Source of the DNA: Enterobacter cloacae
Lineage (GTDB): Bacteria; Pseudomonadota; Gammaproteobacteria; Enterobacterales; Enterobacteriaceae
Reading direction: 5' to 3'
Assembly: GCF_011078175.1 (NCBI RefSeq)
Contig: NZ_JAALCJ010000012.1
Coordinates: forward strand, 1-62,077
Length of the DNA: 62,077 nucleotides
Every line of letters begins with the position of its first letter. Position 1 is the stretch's first letter. The translations under genes and the position numbers were made by a program. Positions 27,230 through 36,656 of this stretch are shown here, piece after piece. Under the pieces are notes generated by a model, which searched no databases, was not told where the DNA came from, and was given only the letters and a program-made list of their open reading frames with translations.

Positions 27230-28114
27230 TTAAGTGCTGCGCGCCTGCTTCTGCTTAGCCAGCCAGACCGCGCCCAGTCTTCCCGCCTGGTTACCCAGCT
27301 CGCAGGGAAGGATGGGCACCCGGAGCGCCTCCCACTCTTCGAATCGCTGTAGGTATTTATCCAGCAGGAGATAGATTTTCTCCTGCTCGCTAATCCCGCC
27401 GCCAATCAGCACCGCCTGTGGATCAAACATAGATATCACGCTGTAAATACCGCGCGAGAGGAAATGCGCCCACTCTTCTATGGCCTCGCGCAGATGCACG
27501 TCGCTTTCCATGCGTTTAAACAGCTCCTCACCGCCCGGCATCTCATCTTCCGACACGGCCAGCGCGCGGCGGCAGGCTTTCATCAGGCCGCTGGCGGACG
27601 CCACTTCGTGCATGGGTTCGCCGTTGTTACCCACGGGCAGCACGCCAAATTCACCCGCCCGATAGTGCGACCCGCGGTAGAGATCGCCCTCCATGACGAT
27701 ACCGCCGCCGATGCCGGTGCCGATGGTGATGCAGACAAAATGCTCATAGTCCTTGCCGGCGCCCTGCCAGCGTTCGCCCAGCGCCGCGCAGTTGGCATCA
27801 TTCTCGGTTGTTACAGGGAGATCGGTCAGCTGTGCGAAAAGTTCACACAGGTTTTCGCCGTCAAGATAGTCCAGCGCCCCGGCCTTGGCCGCTTCGCCGG
27901 TATGGTGATTAATATGGCCCGGGAAACTCACGCCGATGCCGACGATCTCATACTCCTGGCGGTACTTATCCACCACCGCTTTCCACTTTTGTTTGAAAGT
28001 GCTTTCATCGTCAGGCGTATCGTATTCATCGGATGTCAGTTCTTCGCCGTTTTCGTTGATCACGCCGTGTTTGATGTGGGTTCCGCCCACGTCAAAGCCG
28101 ATAAATAGCTGCAT
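27230..28114 (-). CDS. ROK-family sugar kinase or regulator-like protein
   Basis: ROK-family protein of 294 residues with an ATP-binding start FIGFDVGGTHIKHG and the signature IGTGIGGGIVMEG...RAGEFG. The catalytic Asp is in TTENDANCAALGE. It has no N-terminal helix-turn-helix, so it should be a kinase. The cysteine zinc motif found in many ROK glucokinases is absent. The substrate cannot be told. I use the ATG at 28114 because GAGGA lies eight bases upstream; the longer start overlaps that site. In E. coli the iron alcohol dehydrogenase yiaY occupies this place between aldB and selB. Confidence 0.85.
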   Translation of the reverse strand: MQLFIGFDVGGTHIKHGVINENGEELTSDEYDTPDDESTFKQKWKAVVDKYRQEYEIVGIGVSFPGHINHHTGEAAKAGALDYLDGENLCELFAQLTDLPVTTENDANCAALGERWQGAGKDYEHFVCITIGTGIGGGIVMEGDLYRGSHYRAGEFGVLPVGNNGEPMHEVASASGLMKACRRALAVSEDEMPGGEELFKRMESDVHLREAIEEWAHFLSRGIYSVISMFDPQAVLIGGGISEQEKIYLLLDKYLQRFEEWEALRVPILPCELGNQAGRLGAVWLAKQKQARST

Positions 28115-28280
28115 TGCATCGTTCCTCATGAGCCCCTGAGCTAGTAAGTATGGCTCCGGCGGCAGAAACGAAACGTAAAGTACGGTAATCCGTGATACGG
28201 CTCGTAAACCCGTTACCGACTGGCGAGAAAATCACCAGCCGGAACTACCCTTGTTGTACACCTACTGCAAGGAGACGGTC

Positions 28281-29819
28281 ATGACAAACAATCCTCCCTC
28301 ATCGCGTATCCAGCCAGGCGAGTATGGTTTTCCCCTTAAGCTGAAGCCCCGCTATGACAACTTTATCGGTGGCGACTGGGTCGCGCCCGTCGACGGTGAA
28401 TACTATTCCAACCTGACGCCCGTCACCGGCCAGCCGCTGTGTGAAATTGCCAGTTCGGGCAAGCGGGATATCGATTTAGCGCTGGATGCGGCGCATAAGG
28501 CGAAAGATAAATGGGGACAAACGTCCGTTCAGGACAGAGCGGCCATTTTGTTCAAAATCGCCGATCGGATGGAGCAGAATCTGGAGCTGCTGGCGACCGC
28601 TGAAACGTGGGACAACGGCAAGCCGATCCGGGAAACCATGGCGGCGGACGTGCCGCTGGCGATTGACCATTTCCGTTATTTTGCGTCCTGCATTCGTGCC
28701 CAGGAGGGAGGAATAAGTGAAGTTGACAAAGATACCGTGGCGTATCATTTCCACGAACCGCTTGGCGTGGTGGGGCAAATTATTCCCTGGAACTTCCCGC
28801 TGCTGATGGCAAGCTGGAAAATGGCGCCCGCGCTGGCGGCGGGTAACTGCGTTGTGCTGAAACCCGCACGCCTGACGCCGCTTTCGGTACTGCTGCTGAT
28901 GGAGGTGATTGGCGACCTGTTGCCGCCGGGGGTCATTAACGTGGTTAACGGGGCCGGGGGAGAGATCGGCGAATATCTGGCTACTTCAAAGCGTATTGCT
29001 AAAGTGGCGTTTACCGGCTCAACGGAAGTGGGTCAGCAGATCATGCAGTATGCGACCCAGAACATCATACCGGTCACTCTGGAGCTGGGCGGGAAATCGC
29101 CGAATATCTTCTTTGCCGACGTGATGGATGAAGAGGACGCCTTCTTCGACAAAGCGCTGGAAGGGTTTGCGCTGTTCGCGTTTAACCAGGGTGAAGTCTG
29201 CACCTGTCCGAGCCGCGCGCTGGTGCAGGAATCCATTTATGAGCGTTTTATGGAGCGGGCAATCCGGCGCGTGGAGTCGATTCGCAGCGGTAACCCGCTG
29301 GATAACGTCACCCAGATGGGTGCGCAGGTATCGCATGGTCAGCTGGAAACCATCCTCAACTATATTGATATCGGCAAAAAAGAGGGGGCCGATGTGTTGA
29401 CCGGCGGTCGTCGTAAGGTGCTGGGCGGCGATTTGCAGGAGGGCTACTATCTTGAGCCGACCATCCTGTTTGGTAAGAACAACATGCGCGTTTTCCAGGA
29501 GGAAATTTTTGGACCGGTGCTGGCCGTTACCACGTTTAAAACCATGGACGACGCGCTGGCGCTCGCCAACGACACGCAGTATGGCCTGGGGGCGGGCGTC
29601 TGGAGCCGTAACGGTAATCTGGCCTATAAAATGGGTCGCGGCATTCAGGCCGGGCGCGTGTGGACAAACTGCTATCACGCCTATCCGGCTCATGCAGCGT
29701 TTGGCGGTTACAAGCAGTCGGGCATCGGGCGTGAAACCCATAAGATGATGCTGGAGCATTACCAGCAAACCAAATGCCTGCTGGTCAGCTATTCCGACAA
29801 ACCGCTAGGTCTGTTCTAG
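28281..29819 (+). CDS. aldB: AldB, NADP-dependent aldehyde dehydrogenase
   Basis: Aldehyde dehydrogenase of 512 residues, the E. coli AldB length, that oxidises acetaldehyde and similar aldehydes to acids. Catalytic marks are Glu268 in [11 protein letters not shown] and Cys307 in [12 protein letters not shown], and the coenzyme-site motif FTGSTEVGQ is present. In E. coli it is a stationary-phase (RpoS) gene activated by CRP and repressed by Fis. GGAG is six bases before the ATG at 28281. The stop TAG overlaps the convergent yiaU stop in a shared CTAG. Confidence 0.97.
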   Translation: MTNNPPSSRIQPGEYGFPLKLKPRYDNFIGGDWVAPVDGEYYSNLTPVTGQPLCEIASSGKRDIDLALDAAHKAKDKWGQTSVQDRAAILFKIADRMEQNLELLATAETWDNGKPIRETMAADVPLAIDHFRYFASCIRAQEGGISEVDKDTVAYHFHEPLGVVGQIIPWNFPLLMASWKMAPALAAGNCVVLKPARLTPLSVLLLMEVIGDLLPPGVINVVNGAGGEIGEYLATSKRIAKVAFTGSTEVGQQIMQYATQNIIPVTLELGGKSPNIFFADVMDEEDAFFDKALEGFALFAFNQGEVCTCPSRALVQESIYERFMERAIRRVESIRSGNPLDNVTQMGAQVSHGQLETILNYIDIGKKEGADVLTGGRRKVLGGDLQEGYYLEPTILFGKNNMRVFQEEIFGPVLAVTTFKTMDDALALANDTQYGLGAGVWSRNGNLAYKMGRGIQAGRVWTNCYHAYPAHAAFGGYKQSGIGRETHKMMLEHYQQTKCLLVSYSDKPLGLF

Positions 29820-30781
29820 TCACCCTGCGCAGGCCGTCCATGGGCGGCCTGCGCAATTTGCTGGCGCAGGATGTTGAGGACGCCATCAAGGACGTATTGC
29901 ACGCGCCAGGGCTGGTATTCGCGTTTACGAAATATGGCGGTTAAATCGAGCCACCATTCTTCCTGATGCGGGAAGCACGGAACCAGCGTGCCTTGCGTTA
30001 ATTCTTTCTTCAGGCTCTCTTTCGGTGCGAACACAATACCAAGGTTATTTCTTGCAAGCTCAAGAGCTGTCTGCGTATTGTCACAAATATAATTACCGGT
30101 CACCCGGTAATCCTGCACGGCATCACTGTCATGGACACGAAAACGCCAAATGTTTGCATCATCGACCAGCATCGAATCTATTAGGATACACGAGTGCTTA
30201 ATTAAATCTTCAGGGCCGGTTAATGGATTGTTATCTAAATACTCCTGAGTTGCGAAGGCTGTAACAGAATACTTTGTTAACACGCTTGCAACCAGGTTTT
30301 CATCTTTCGGTTGAGCATAGGTAATTAAAATATCGCAATCATCCGGAAAAGAAACACCTTCTGAAAATTCATTTCGATTCAGGTTGTAGGTCTTAAGGGA
30401 AATGCGAATGTCCCCAATGTCTTTTAGCTGGTGGATCACATGACGAGCAAGATAGTTAACAATTCCCGTTGGGGCGTACAGGGTTACTCTTCCGCTTTTC
30501 TCATGCTTATAATCGGCAATGAAATTAGCAAGTTGGTTGTACTTTTCCAGCGTGGCGTCCACATACGGGAGTAACGCCTCACCGAACTGGGTAAGGGCCA
30601 GTTGGCGCGTGGTACGCTCAAAAACCTTCAGCCCAACTCGCGTTTCGAAATCAGAAAGATATTTGCTGACGTTGGCCTGCGCCATGCCCAGCAGGGCGGC
30701 GGCATCGCCTATACTGTGGGTGGCAGCGATGACGGAGATTATTTTTAATTCGCGTGGCTTTAGCTGTAATTTACTCATCAT
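29816..30781 (-). CDS. yiaU: YiaU, LysR-family regulator
   Basis: LysR-type regulator of about 321 residues. Its DNA-binding helix-turn-helix is near residues 20-60 ([20 protein letters not shown]). The effector domain starts near residue 90. It is divergent from the MipA/OmpV gene yiaT, as in E. coli, so it probably controls yiaT. The start is uncertain: ATG 30781, ATG 30778 and GTG 30787 are in frame, and none has a strong ribosome binding site. Its stop shares the bases CTAG with the aldB stop. The E. coli genes yiaV and yiaW, expected between here and aldB, are missing. Confidence 0.82.
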   Translation of the reverse strand: MMSKLQLKPRELKIISVIAATHSIGDAAALLGMAQANVSKYLSDFETRVGLKVFERTTRQLALTQFGEALLPYVDATLEKYNQLANFIADYKHEKSGRVTLYAPTGIVNYLARHVIHQLKDIGDIRISLKTYNLNRNEFSEGVSFPDDCDILITYAQPKDENLVASVLTKYSVTAFATQEYLDNNPLTGPEDLIKHSCILIDSMLVDDANIWRFRVHDSDAVQDYRVTGNYICDNTQTALELARNNLGIVFAPKESLKKELTQGTLVPCFPHQEEWWLDLTAIFRKREYQPWRVQYVLDGVLNILRQQIAQAAHGRPAQGD

Positions 30782-30898
30782 GCGCACTCATCTATATGAT
30801 TTTATATATAATATTATATAAACCGCAGCGTTGCATTGGCAGATTTGTAACCATTATTATTCGCCCCGCTTGTTTGGCGTTTAAATGGATTACTTTTC

Positions 30899-31639
30899 AT
30901 GACTATTAAATACAATTTACTCATTGCTGCCACGTTATTTGCAACATCTTCTGCAATGGCCGGTGACGTTTCACTTGGCGCGGGGGCTGTATTTAATGAG
31001 TCTCCATACAAAGGCTATAACGAAAATACCATTGCGGTGCCATTAATTAGCTATGAAGGCGATCGCTTATATATTCGACAGACCACGGGCGGATGGATCC
31101 TCTGGAAAGATGCAAAAAATGAATTCAGCCTGACCGCATCCTGGATGCCGCTGCATTTTGATCCGGATGATAACGACGACCATCAGATGAGGCAACTGAA
31201 TGAGCGTAAAGCCTCCGCCTTCCTGGGCGGCGCATACTACCGCCATGAAAGTTGGGGTTCTCTGAAAGTGGCTGTTTCAGGTGATGCGATGGATGAAAGC
31301 GGCGGCATGGTGGGCGAGGTATCTTACTTCCGCCCTGTCAGGATGGAACGCCTGACCCTGACGCCCTCCGTTGGTGTGATCTATAGCGACGAAAGCTATA
31401 ACGATTACCACTATGGCGTATCCGGCAGCGAATCTCGCCGTTCTGGCCTGGACGAGTACACTGCCGGTGACAGCTGGACGCCCTACGTTGGGCTCGCGGC
31501 AAAATATCAGTTAACCCAGAAGCTGTATCTTAATGCCAGCGCGGTCTACACCGTGTTGCCTGACGACGTGAAGAACAGCCCGATGATCGACCGCGACGAC
31601 AGTCTTGCGCTGATGACCGGCCTGACCTGGCGTTTCTGA
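30899..31639 (+). CDS. yiaT: YiaT, MipA/OmpV-family outer membrane protein
   Basis: Outer membrane protein of 246 residues, the length of E. coli YiaT, with a signal peptide ending ATSSAMA before GDVSLGAG. The alternating beta-strand pattern and the C-terminal aromatic LTWRF are typical of outer-membrane barrels. Family motifs are FNESPYKGYNENTIAVPLIS and ESRRSGL. Relatives include MipA, a scaffold for murein enzymes, and OmpV; the role of YiaT is not established. It is divergent from yiaU. Confidence 0.88.
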   Translation: MTIKYNLLIAATLFATSSAMAGDVSLGAGAVFNESPYKGYNENTIAVPLISYEGDRLYIRQTTGGWILWKDAKNEFSLTASWMPLHFDPDDNDDHQMRQLNERKASAFLGGAYYRHESWGSLKVAVSGDAMDESGGMVGEVSYFRPVRMERLTLTPSVGVIYSDESYNDYHYGVSGSESRRSGLDEYTAGDSWTPYVGLAAKYQLTQKLYLNASAVYTVLPDDVKNSPMIDRDDSLALMTGLTWRF

Positions 31640-31658
31640 TACGATAAAGCCGGTTTAC

Positions 31659-31681
31659 GCCCTCTCCCCGTGGGAGAGGGC
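31659..31681. repeat. GC-rich hairpin repeat after yiaT
   Basis: A perfect 10-bp stem, GCCCTCTCCC with GGGAGAGGGC, around CGT. It is the core hairpin of the repeat family also found at 18523, 20877 and 38051. It lies between the convergent yiaT and GH127 genes and may serve both as a terminator-like structure, though there is no T-run. Confidence 0.75.
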
Positions 31682-31695
31682 AACAGACCGCATAT

Positions 31696-33645
31696 TCAGC
31701 CCTCATCCACCCATATCCGCATTTCCCCTTCTCCCCGGTTTGCCCAGCTAAACCACGGAATAAAGGTCAGCGTACGGGGCTGACGTTTTACCGGCGAGCG
31801 GTCGTACTGCCACAGCGCATCGGTGTCCTTCGCCTGACATCCGATCCCTTCCGCCTGTATCAGCATCTTGTGTGCGAAAATGCCTTTGCCTTCAAATACC
31901 TTAAACGCGGTGTCTTGTGGCAAGGACAGATTATGCAGATTTGCACCGTTATCGGCCTCTTCCAGGCAGTAAACCAGCGGTCCACGCTGCAATGCGACTT
32001 TCCCCGCCTGCTGGCGCACCTGCGGGTTGCCATACACGCGGCGAACCGGCATCGGTAACGTCAGGGTCAGCGTGTCGCCTTCCTGCCAGCTTCGGTTGAG
32101 GTAAAGGTATCCACGAGAGACCTCGCCTGTAATAGCCTGACCATTGAGCGAAACGGCCGGTTCCGCACACCAGTCCGGCAGCCTCAGGGCCAGCGTGTGA
32201 GTCAGCGGAACGGGCGAGGTTATCTCGATTTTCACCTGCTCATGCCACGGATAGTTGCCGCTAATCCGCAGCTGAAGGGTGTTATCACCCACCGGAATGG
32301 CCACGTCGTTTCCCACGTACAGATTGATTAACAGCGCGTCCGGACGAACGGTATAAATGTAGTGCCCCAGCGAGGTCAGCACACGAGCGATATTCGGCGG
32401 GCAACAGGCACAGCCAAACCAGCGCTGACGCACCGGTTTCACGTGATCATAGATATGGTTAAAGGCCAGCGTTTTTGGATGCACTTCCAGCGGATTCACA
32501 TAAAAGAAATGCTTACCGTCGAGCGCCATGCCGCCCAGCACCGTGTTATATAGCGCGCGCTCCATCACGTCGGCGTAGTGGCCGTCTGCCTCCATCTCGA
32601 GCATCCGTCGGGCAAACATCATCAGGCCGATAGAGGCGCAGCTTTCCGCATACACCGTATCGTTGGGCAGATCGTAATCGCTGCTGAATGCCTCGCCGCT
32701 GCTTTGTGAGCCAATCCCGCCGGTAATGTACAGCTGGCGCTGAGCCATATTGTTCCACAGCCGCAGACAGTCCTGGCGTTTGCCTTCGTCATTGCTCAGG
32801 CGCGCCAGATGCGCCATGCCTGCCATCAGATAGACAAAACGCACGGCGTGGCCGATGGCCGTTTGCTGTTCTGCAAGGGGCTGATGCGCCTGGCTGTAGG
32901 CTTTGTCCTTGACCATCCACGCCGGGCCATAGGTGTTCCAGTAGGACGTTCTGCCGCGCTTCTCGTATTCAATGTCGTAGAAGTGAGGCTGCGCGCCGCG
33001 TTCCTCAATGAAGTATTTTACCAGATTGAGATAGCGTGGCTCCTGCGTGACGTCGTACAGCCGCATCAGCGCCAGCTCGATTTCCGGATGTCCCGGATAG
33101 CCGTGCAACTGGTTTTCGCCCGGGCCAAATACGCTGTCGATATGATCCGCCAGCCTGCACACCACGTCCAGCAGGCGGCGCTTTCCGGTTCCCTGGAAAT
33201 ACGCTACGCCCGCCTCAATCATATGCCCGGCACAGTACAGTTCGTGGCATTCCGCCAGATTGGTCCAGCGCTCCTCAGGGGCTTTCACCGTGAAATAGGT
33301 ATTGAGATAGCCGTCTCCGCACTGCGCCGCTGCGACCAGTTCAATCACCTCGTCGGCGGTTTTTTCCAGTTCAGCATCCGGCTTCTGGCACAGCGACCAC
33401 GCCACGGCTTCGAGCCATTTCGCCACGTCGCTGTCCTGAAAGACCATCCCGTAGAACTCCCCCTGTTCCAGACCGGCCGCGATGCGGAAGTTGGCGATGG
33501 CGTGGCTGGGTTCAGCCTCCGCCACGCGATCGTTAAGCGCCTCCCACTGGTAGGGGATCACCACATCGCGGACTAGCCTTTGGTACTGACCAAGAAACGG
33601 GTCGTTGATTTTCAGCTGGTGCAGGTCGGCTTCCATTATGGTCAT
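31696..33645 (-). CDS. GH127-family glycoside hydrolase, probable beta-L-arabinofuranosidase
   Basis: Protein of 649 residues with the (alpha/alpha)6-barrel plan of GH127 and no signal peptide, so cytoplasmic. The residues that define the family enzyme HypBA1 align: acid/base Glu318 (SQSSGEAF), zinc ligands Glu334 and Cys336 (VYAESCASIG) and the pair Cys414-Cys415 in GCACCPPNIA, where the first is the thiolate nucleophile. Known members cleave beta-L-arabinofuranosides from plant glycoproteins or arabinan. GAGGAG lies six bases before the ATG at 33645. It is 10 bases downstream of the transporter gene, so the two form an operon. The exact substrate is inferred. Confidence 0.88.
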   Translation of the reverse strand: MTIMEADLHQLKINDPFLGQYQRLVRDVVIPYQWEALNDRVAEAEPSHAIANFRIAAGLEQGEFYGMVFQDSDVAKWLEAVAWSLCQKPDAELEKTADEVIELVAAAQCGDGYLNTYFTVKAPEERWTNLAECHELYCAGHMIEAGVAYFQGTGKRRLLDVVCRLADHIDSVFGPGENQLHGYPGHPEIELALMRLYDVTQEPRYLNLVKYFIEERGAQPHFYDIEYEKRGRTSYWNTYGPAWMVKDKAYSQAHQPLAEQQTAIGHAVRFVYLMAGMAHLARLSNDEGKRQDCLRLWNNMAQRQLYITGGIGSQSSGEAFSSDYDLPNDTVYAESCASIGLMMFARRMLEMEADGHYADVMERALYNTVLGGMALDGKHFFYVNPLEVHPKTLAFNHIYDHVKPVRQRWFGCACCPPNIARVLTSLGHYIYTVRPDALLINLYVGNDVAIPVGDNTLQLRISGNYPWHEQVKIEITSPVPLTHTLALRLPDWCAEPAVSLNGQAITGEVSRGYLYLNRSWQEGDTLTLTLPMPVRRVYGNPQVRQQAGKVALQRGPLVYCLEEADNGANLHNLSLPQDTAFKVFEGKGIFAHKMLIQAEGIGCQAKDTDALWQYDRSPVKRQPRTLTFIPWFSWANRGEGEMRIWVDEG

Positions 33646-33655
33646 AGCGTTCTCC

Positions 33656-35056
33656 TCAGGACTGTACATGACGCTGGCGCAGATCGGTGGCAATGCGCGA
33701 CATCACGGGATTGTTAAGCCTGCACCAGCGGATAGCGACCGCCAGCAGCAGGTGGAAAAGGGCCGGGAGCAGCGTCTCCATGGCGGTGATGCCCTGCAAT
33801 GAGGCGGCCGTCTGGTTACCCGCGCCAGGCTGATAGGCTACGGCAATAAACACCAGGCTGATGATCCCGGCGCTGGATGCCCACGCGAGCTTGATGAAAA
33901 ACAGGTTGAAGGCGAAGTTCATTCCCGATGAGCGCACGCCGGTTTTCCATTCGCCGTAATCATCGGCAAAGGCCATCAGCGAGAAGTGCAGCGGCAGGGT
34001 GAAGCCCAGGATCACGCCGTTGCTTAAAATCACGATCAGCCAGAGCGTCTGGTGCGTCGGGCCTCCCGGCAGGAACCACATTCCCACCGCAAGCGCAGCG
34101 AGTACCAGGTTGGTGTAGTAGTAGAGTTTGACGGTATCAATTCGGCGCGACAGCGGGTTAACGATCACCGCACCCAGAATGGCGGCAAAGGTCACCATCG
34201 TGAAAAACAGCGAGGTGTACGCCGTGCTGCCCTGAAGCACGTAGGTGATGAAGTACATGTATCCGCCGCCGCGAATGTTGAAGACGTTGATCAGCAGGAA
34301 CGACATCACCAGCATCAGCAGGAGCTGATCGTTTTTACGCAGGCCCGCCAGATGCTCGCGCAGGGTGAATTTGCCCATCAGCGCCAGCGGGACGCGCTCG
34401 CGTACCCAGAAGAAGCAGCACAGGAACATCACCACGGCGATGGCACACAGCACGCCAACGCCCAGCTGATAACCCCGGACGGCACTGCCCTGTCCCAGCT
34501 CTGCCACCAGCCACGGCAGGCCAACGGAGACCAGAAAACCCGCCACACCGCACAGTACGAAGCGCCAGGACTGGCAGGATATGACCTCGTTGTGGCGGGT
34601 GGTCATGGTGTTGATCAGCGCGCAATACGGCACGTTGATGGCGGTATAGCCCACGGACAACAGCAAATAGGTGCCGAACGCCCAGGCGATTTTCACGCCC
34701 ATGCTGGCATCCGGAACGGTGAAGGTCAGCACGCCGACGATGCCGATGGGAAGCGCGACCCACAGCTGCCAGGGGCGAAAACGCCCCCAGCGGCTCTGCG
34801 TGCGGTCGGCAATCACGCCCATCACCGGATCGGAAATTGCGTCAAATACCCGTAGAGCGATGAACAACGTGCCGACGAGCGCGGGCGTGAGGCCAAACAC
34901 ATCAGTATAGAAAAAGGTCAGAAAATTCATGATCAGGCAGGTAATTACCGTGCCGCCCGCATCACCCAGGCCGTAGCCAATTTTTTCGCGGACTGACAGC
35001 CGGTCATCGGCTGCCTGTTTTGCAACTTCTGCATCTGTCATCGGTGTGGAAGTCAT
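33656..35056 (-). CDS. GPH-family sugar:cation symporter
   Basis: Transporter of 466 residues of the glycoside-pentoside-hexuronide family (MelB, XylP, YicJ relatives) with about twelve membrane spans. Family marks are GYGLGDAGG near the N-terminus and [20 protein letters not shown] in the TM2-3 region. It probably imports the glycoside that the GH127 enzyme cleaves. I use the ATG at 35056, with GAGGAG seven bases upstream. The frame opens 59 codons earlier, but that part is not hydrophobic and lies in the promoter region. It is divergent from the AraC gene. Confidence 0.88.
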   Translation of the reverse strand: MTSTPMTDAEVAKQAADDRLSVREKIGYGLGDAGGTVITCLIMNFLTFFYTDVFGLTPALVGTLFIALRVFDAISDPVMGVIADRTQSRWGRFRPWQLWVALPIGIVGVLTFTVPDASMGVKIAWAFGTYLLLSVGYTAINVPYCALINTMTTRHNEVISCQSWRFVLCGVAGFLVSVGLPWLVAELGQGSAVRGYQLGVGVLCAIAVVMFLCCFFWVRERVPLALMGKFTLREHLAGLRKNDQLLLMLVMSFLLINVFNIRGGGYMYFITYVLQGSTAYTSLFFTMVTFAAILGAVIVNPLSRRIDTVKLYYYTNLVLAALAVGMWFLPGGPTHQTLWLIVILSNGVILGFTLPLHFSLMAFADDYGEWKTGVRSSGMNFAFNLFFIKLAWASSAGIISLVFIAVAYQPGAGNQTAASLQGITAMETLLPALFHLLLAVAIRWCRLNNPVMSRIATDLRQRHVQS

Positions 35057-35281
35057 GGGGTAACTCCTCGATAAACAATTTTTTATCGTATTTGTGCAAG
35101 GTACCCCACTTATTCTGCATTCAACGTGCAGACCAACAAGGGAAGGGAAAAGTATAAAATGGTGACGATTCCGACCTGATGGTAAAACTGTGAGTTTGAT
35201 CGAGCCACTCTGCTGATATTCATTAATAATCAAGGGATAAAGACAATATTAGCCACCATAAAAGCGGAAAAATGAATATCC
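35057..35281. promoter_or_regulatory. divergent promoter region of the sugar cassette
   Basis: 225 bases between the transporter and its AraC regulator. It holds a short inverted repeat CTGCA-N7-TGCAG near 35117-35133 and a half-good CRP match (TGTGA-N6-TCGAG at 35189-35204). The AraC-side half is A+T-rich. No operator can be named. Confidence 0.4.
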
Positions 35282-36100
35282 ATGCTCGAATTATCCATAG
35301 CGCTTCCGATTAAGGTTCAAAATGGCGGGTTATTTATCTCCCGGGGGGTGGGCCGTCATCCTGCGCGAAAATTATCTTCGTGGGAGATTATTTTTGTCGA
35401 AAAAGGGACATTAACGATCCAGGAGGAAAATACGCTGTTTGAGGTAAACGCCGGCGAGAGTTTATTACTCTGGCCGAAGCGGCGGCATGTCGGCGTGGAA
35501 GATTTTCCGGGCGATCTCAAATTTTACTGGCTGCATTTTGAGGTGGATGAACGTTTGCCTGCGTTACCAGGCGCGTCGCCGCTGTCAATTGAGCAACACT
35601 GTAGCGTGCGGGATCCGCAATATGTTATTGCGTTATTCCGTCAGTTTTTAAGCGAGCAGGAAAAATTACAGCGTAGCCAGGCGCTGGAGATAATTTTGCT
35701 GTTAATTTTGCAGCAAATATCGCTCTCGCCGGGATATGAAGATAAAGCGGATGATGCGGGCGCGGCAATGGCGTGGAAGGCCAAGCAGCTTATCCGCACG
35801 CACTTTCATTTGCCCCTATCCACTTCGCAGCTGGCGAAAGAGCTGCACTGCAACGCAGATTATCTGGGGCGAGTATTTCGCCGGACGTTTCATTTAACCC
35901 TGACGGAGGCAATTCACCGCCAGCGCGTCAGGGCCGCAGAAAAACTGTTGCTGAACGATGCGGCCTCGTTAACCGAAGTGGCCGCCCGCTGCGGTTTTAA
36001 TGATGTGGGTTATTTTCGACAGATATTTTCGAAACATACGGGGTTAACGCCCGCCGTCTGGAAACGGCGGTACTGTAAAGAACATATTAATTCCGGCTGA
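35282..36100 (+). CDS. AraC-family regulator of the GH127 cassette
   Basis: Regulator of 272 residues with an N-terminal cupin-type sugar-binding domain (about 1-150; SWEIIFVEKGTLTIQEENT and WPKRRHVG) and a C-terminal AraC DNA-binding domain with two helix-turn-helix units (STSQLAKELHCNADYLGRVF and SLTEVAARCGFNDVGYFRQI). It is divergent from the transporter-GH127 operon, 225 bases away, which strongly suggests local control by the imported sugar. The ribosome binding site is weak. Confidence 0.85.
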   Translation: MLELSIALPIKVQNGGLFISRGVGRHPARKLSSWEIIFVEKGTLTIQEENTLFEVNAGESLLLWPKRRHVGVEDFPGDLKFYWLHFEVDERLPALPGASPLSIEQHCSVRDPQYVIALFRQFLSEQEKLQRSQALEIILLLILQQISLSPGYEDKADDAGAAMAWKAKQLIRTHFHLPLSTSQLAKELHCNADYLGRVFRRTFHLTLTEAIHRQRVRAAEKLLLNDAASLTEVAARCGFNDVGYFRQIFSKHTGLTPAVWKRRYCKEHINSG

Positions 36101-36193
36101 GCGCCTCCTCTTTGACTCATAGCACCTTCGCTGCCTGGGACGTTATGTATGATGTGCACAGAACTGGGGTTTAACGCGCACGAGGCGTAACAC

Positions 36194-36649
36194 ATGAACC
36201 GATTTATCCTGGCTGATCCTGAAAAATGTATCGGGTGCCGCACCTGTGAGGTGGCGTGCATGATGTCGCATCAAAGCTGCGCCACGCCAGACGCGTTTAC
36301 ATCACGTATCCGGGTGGTTAAGGGGGGAACCTTCACCACGGCCGTGGGCTGCCACCAGTGTGAAGATGCGCCCTGCGCGAATGTCTGCCCGACGGGGGCT
36401 ATTCACCGCGCTGCGGGAGCCTGGCTCGTTGAGCAGGCCCATTGTATCGGCTGCAAAAGCTGTATGGTGGCGTGCCCGTTCGGGGCAATGGAGGTTCGGG
36501 TCGTGCAAGATCGCGTTCAGGCGCTGAAATGTGATTTGTGCGTGCATCGTGAGGTGGGCCCCGCCTGCGTCGAAGCCTGTCCCACCCACGCGCTGAGCTG
36601 CATAGACCCCGCCAGATTACGCGCGGAACGGCTGCGTAATCTGGCCTGA
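36194..36649 (+). CDS. ysaA: YsaA, 4Fe-4S ferredoxin-type electron carrier
   Basis: Iron-sulfur protein of 151 residues of the HydN/HycB/DmsB electron-transfer family. It has sixteen cysteines in four groups, enough for four 4Fe-4S clusters: CIGCRTCEVAC (12-22), CHQCEDAPCANVCP, CIGCKSCMVACP and CDLCVHREVGPACVEACP. There is no signal peptide or membrane span, so it is cytoplasmic. A partner oxidoreductase is not adjacent, as in E. coli, where ysaA also stands alone beside avtA. Confidence 0.92.
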   Translation: MNRFILADPEKCIGCRTCEVACMMSHQSCATPDAFTSRIRVVKGGTFTTAVGCHQCEDAPCANVCPTGAIHRAAGAWLVEQAHCIGCKSCMVACPFGAMEVRVVQDRVQALKCDLCVHREVGPACVEACPTHALSCIDPARLRAERLRNLA

Positions 36650-36656
36650 GATCGTA

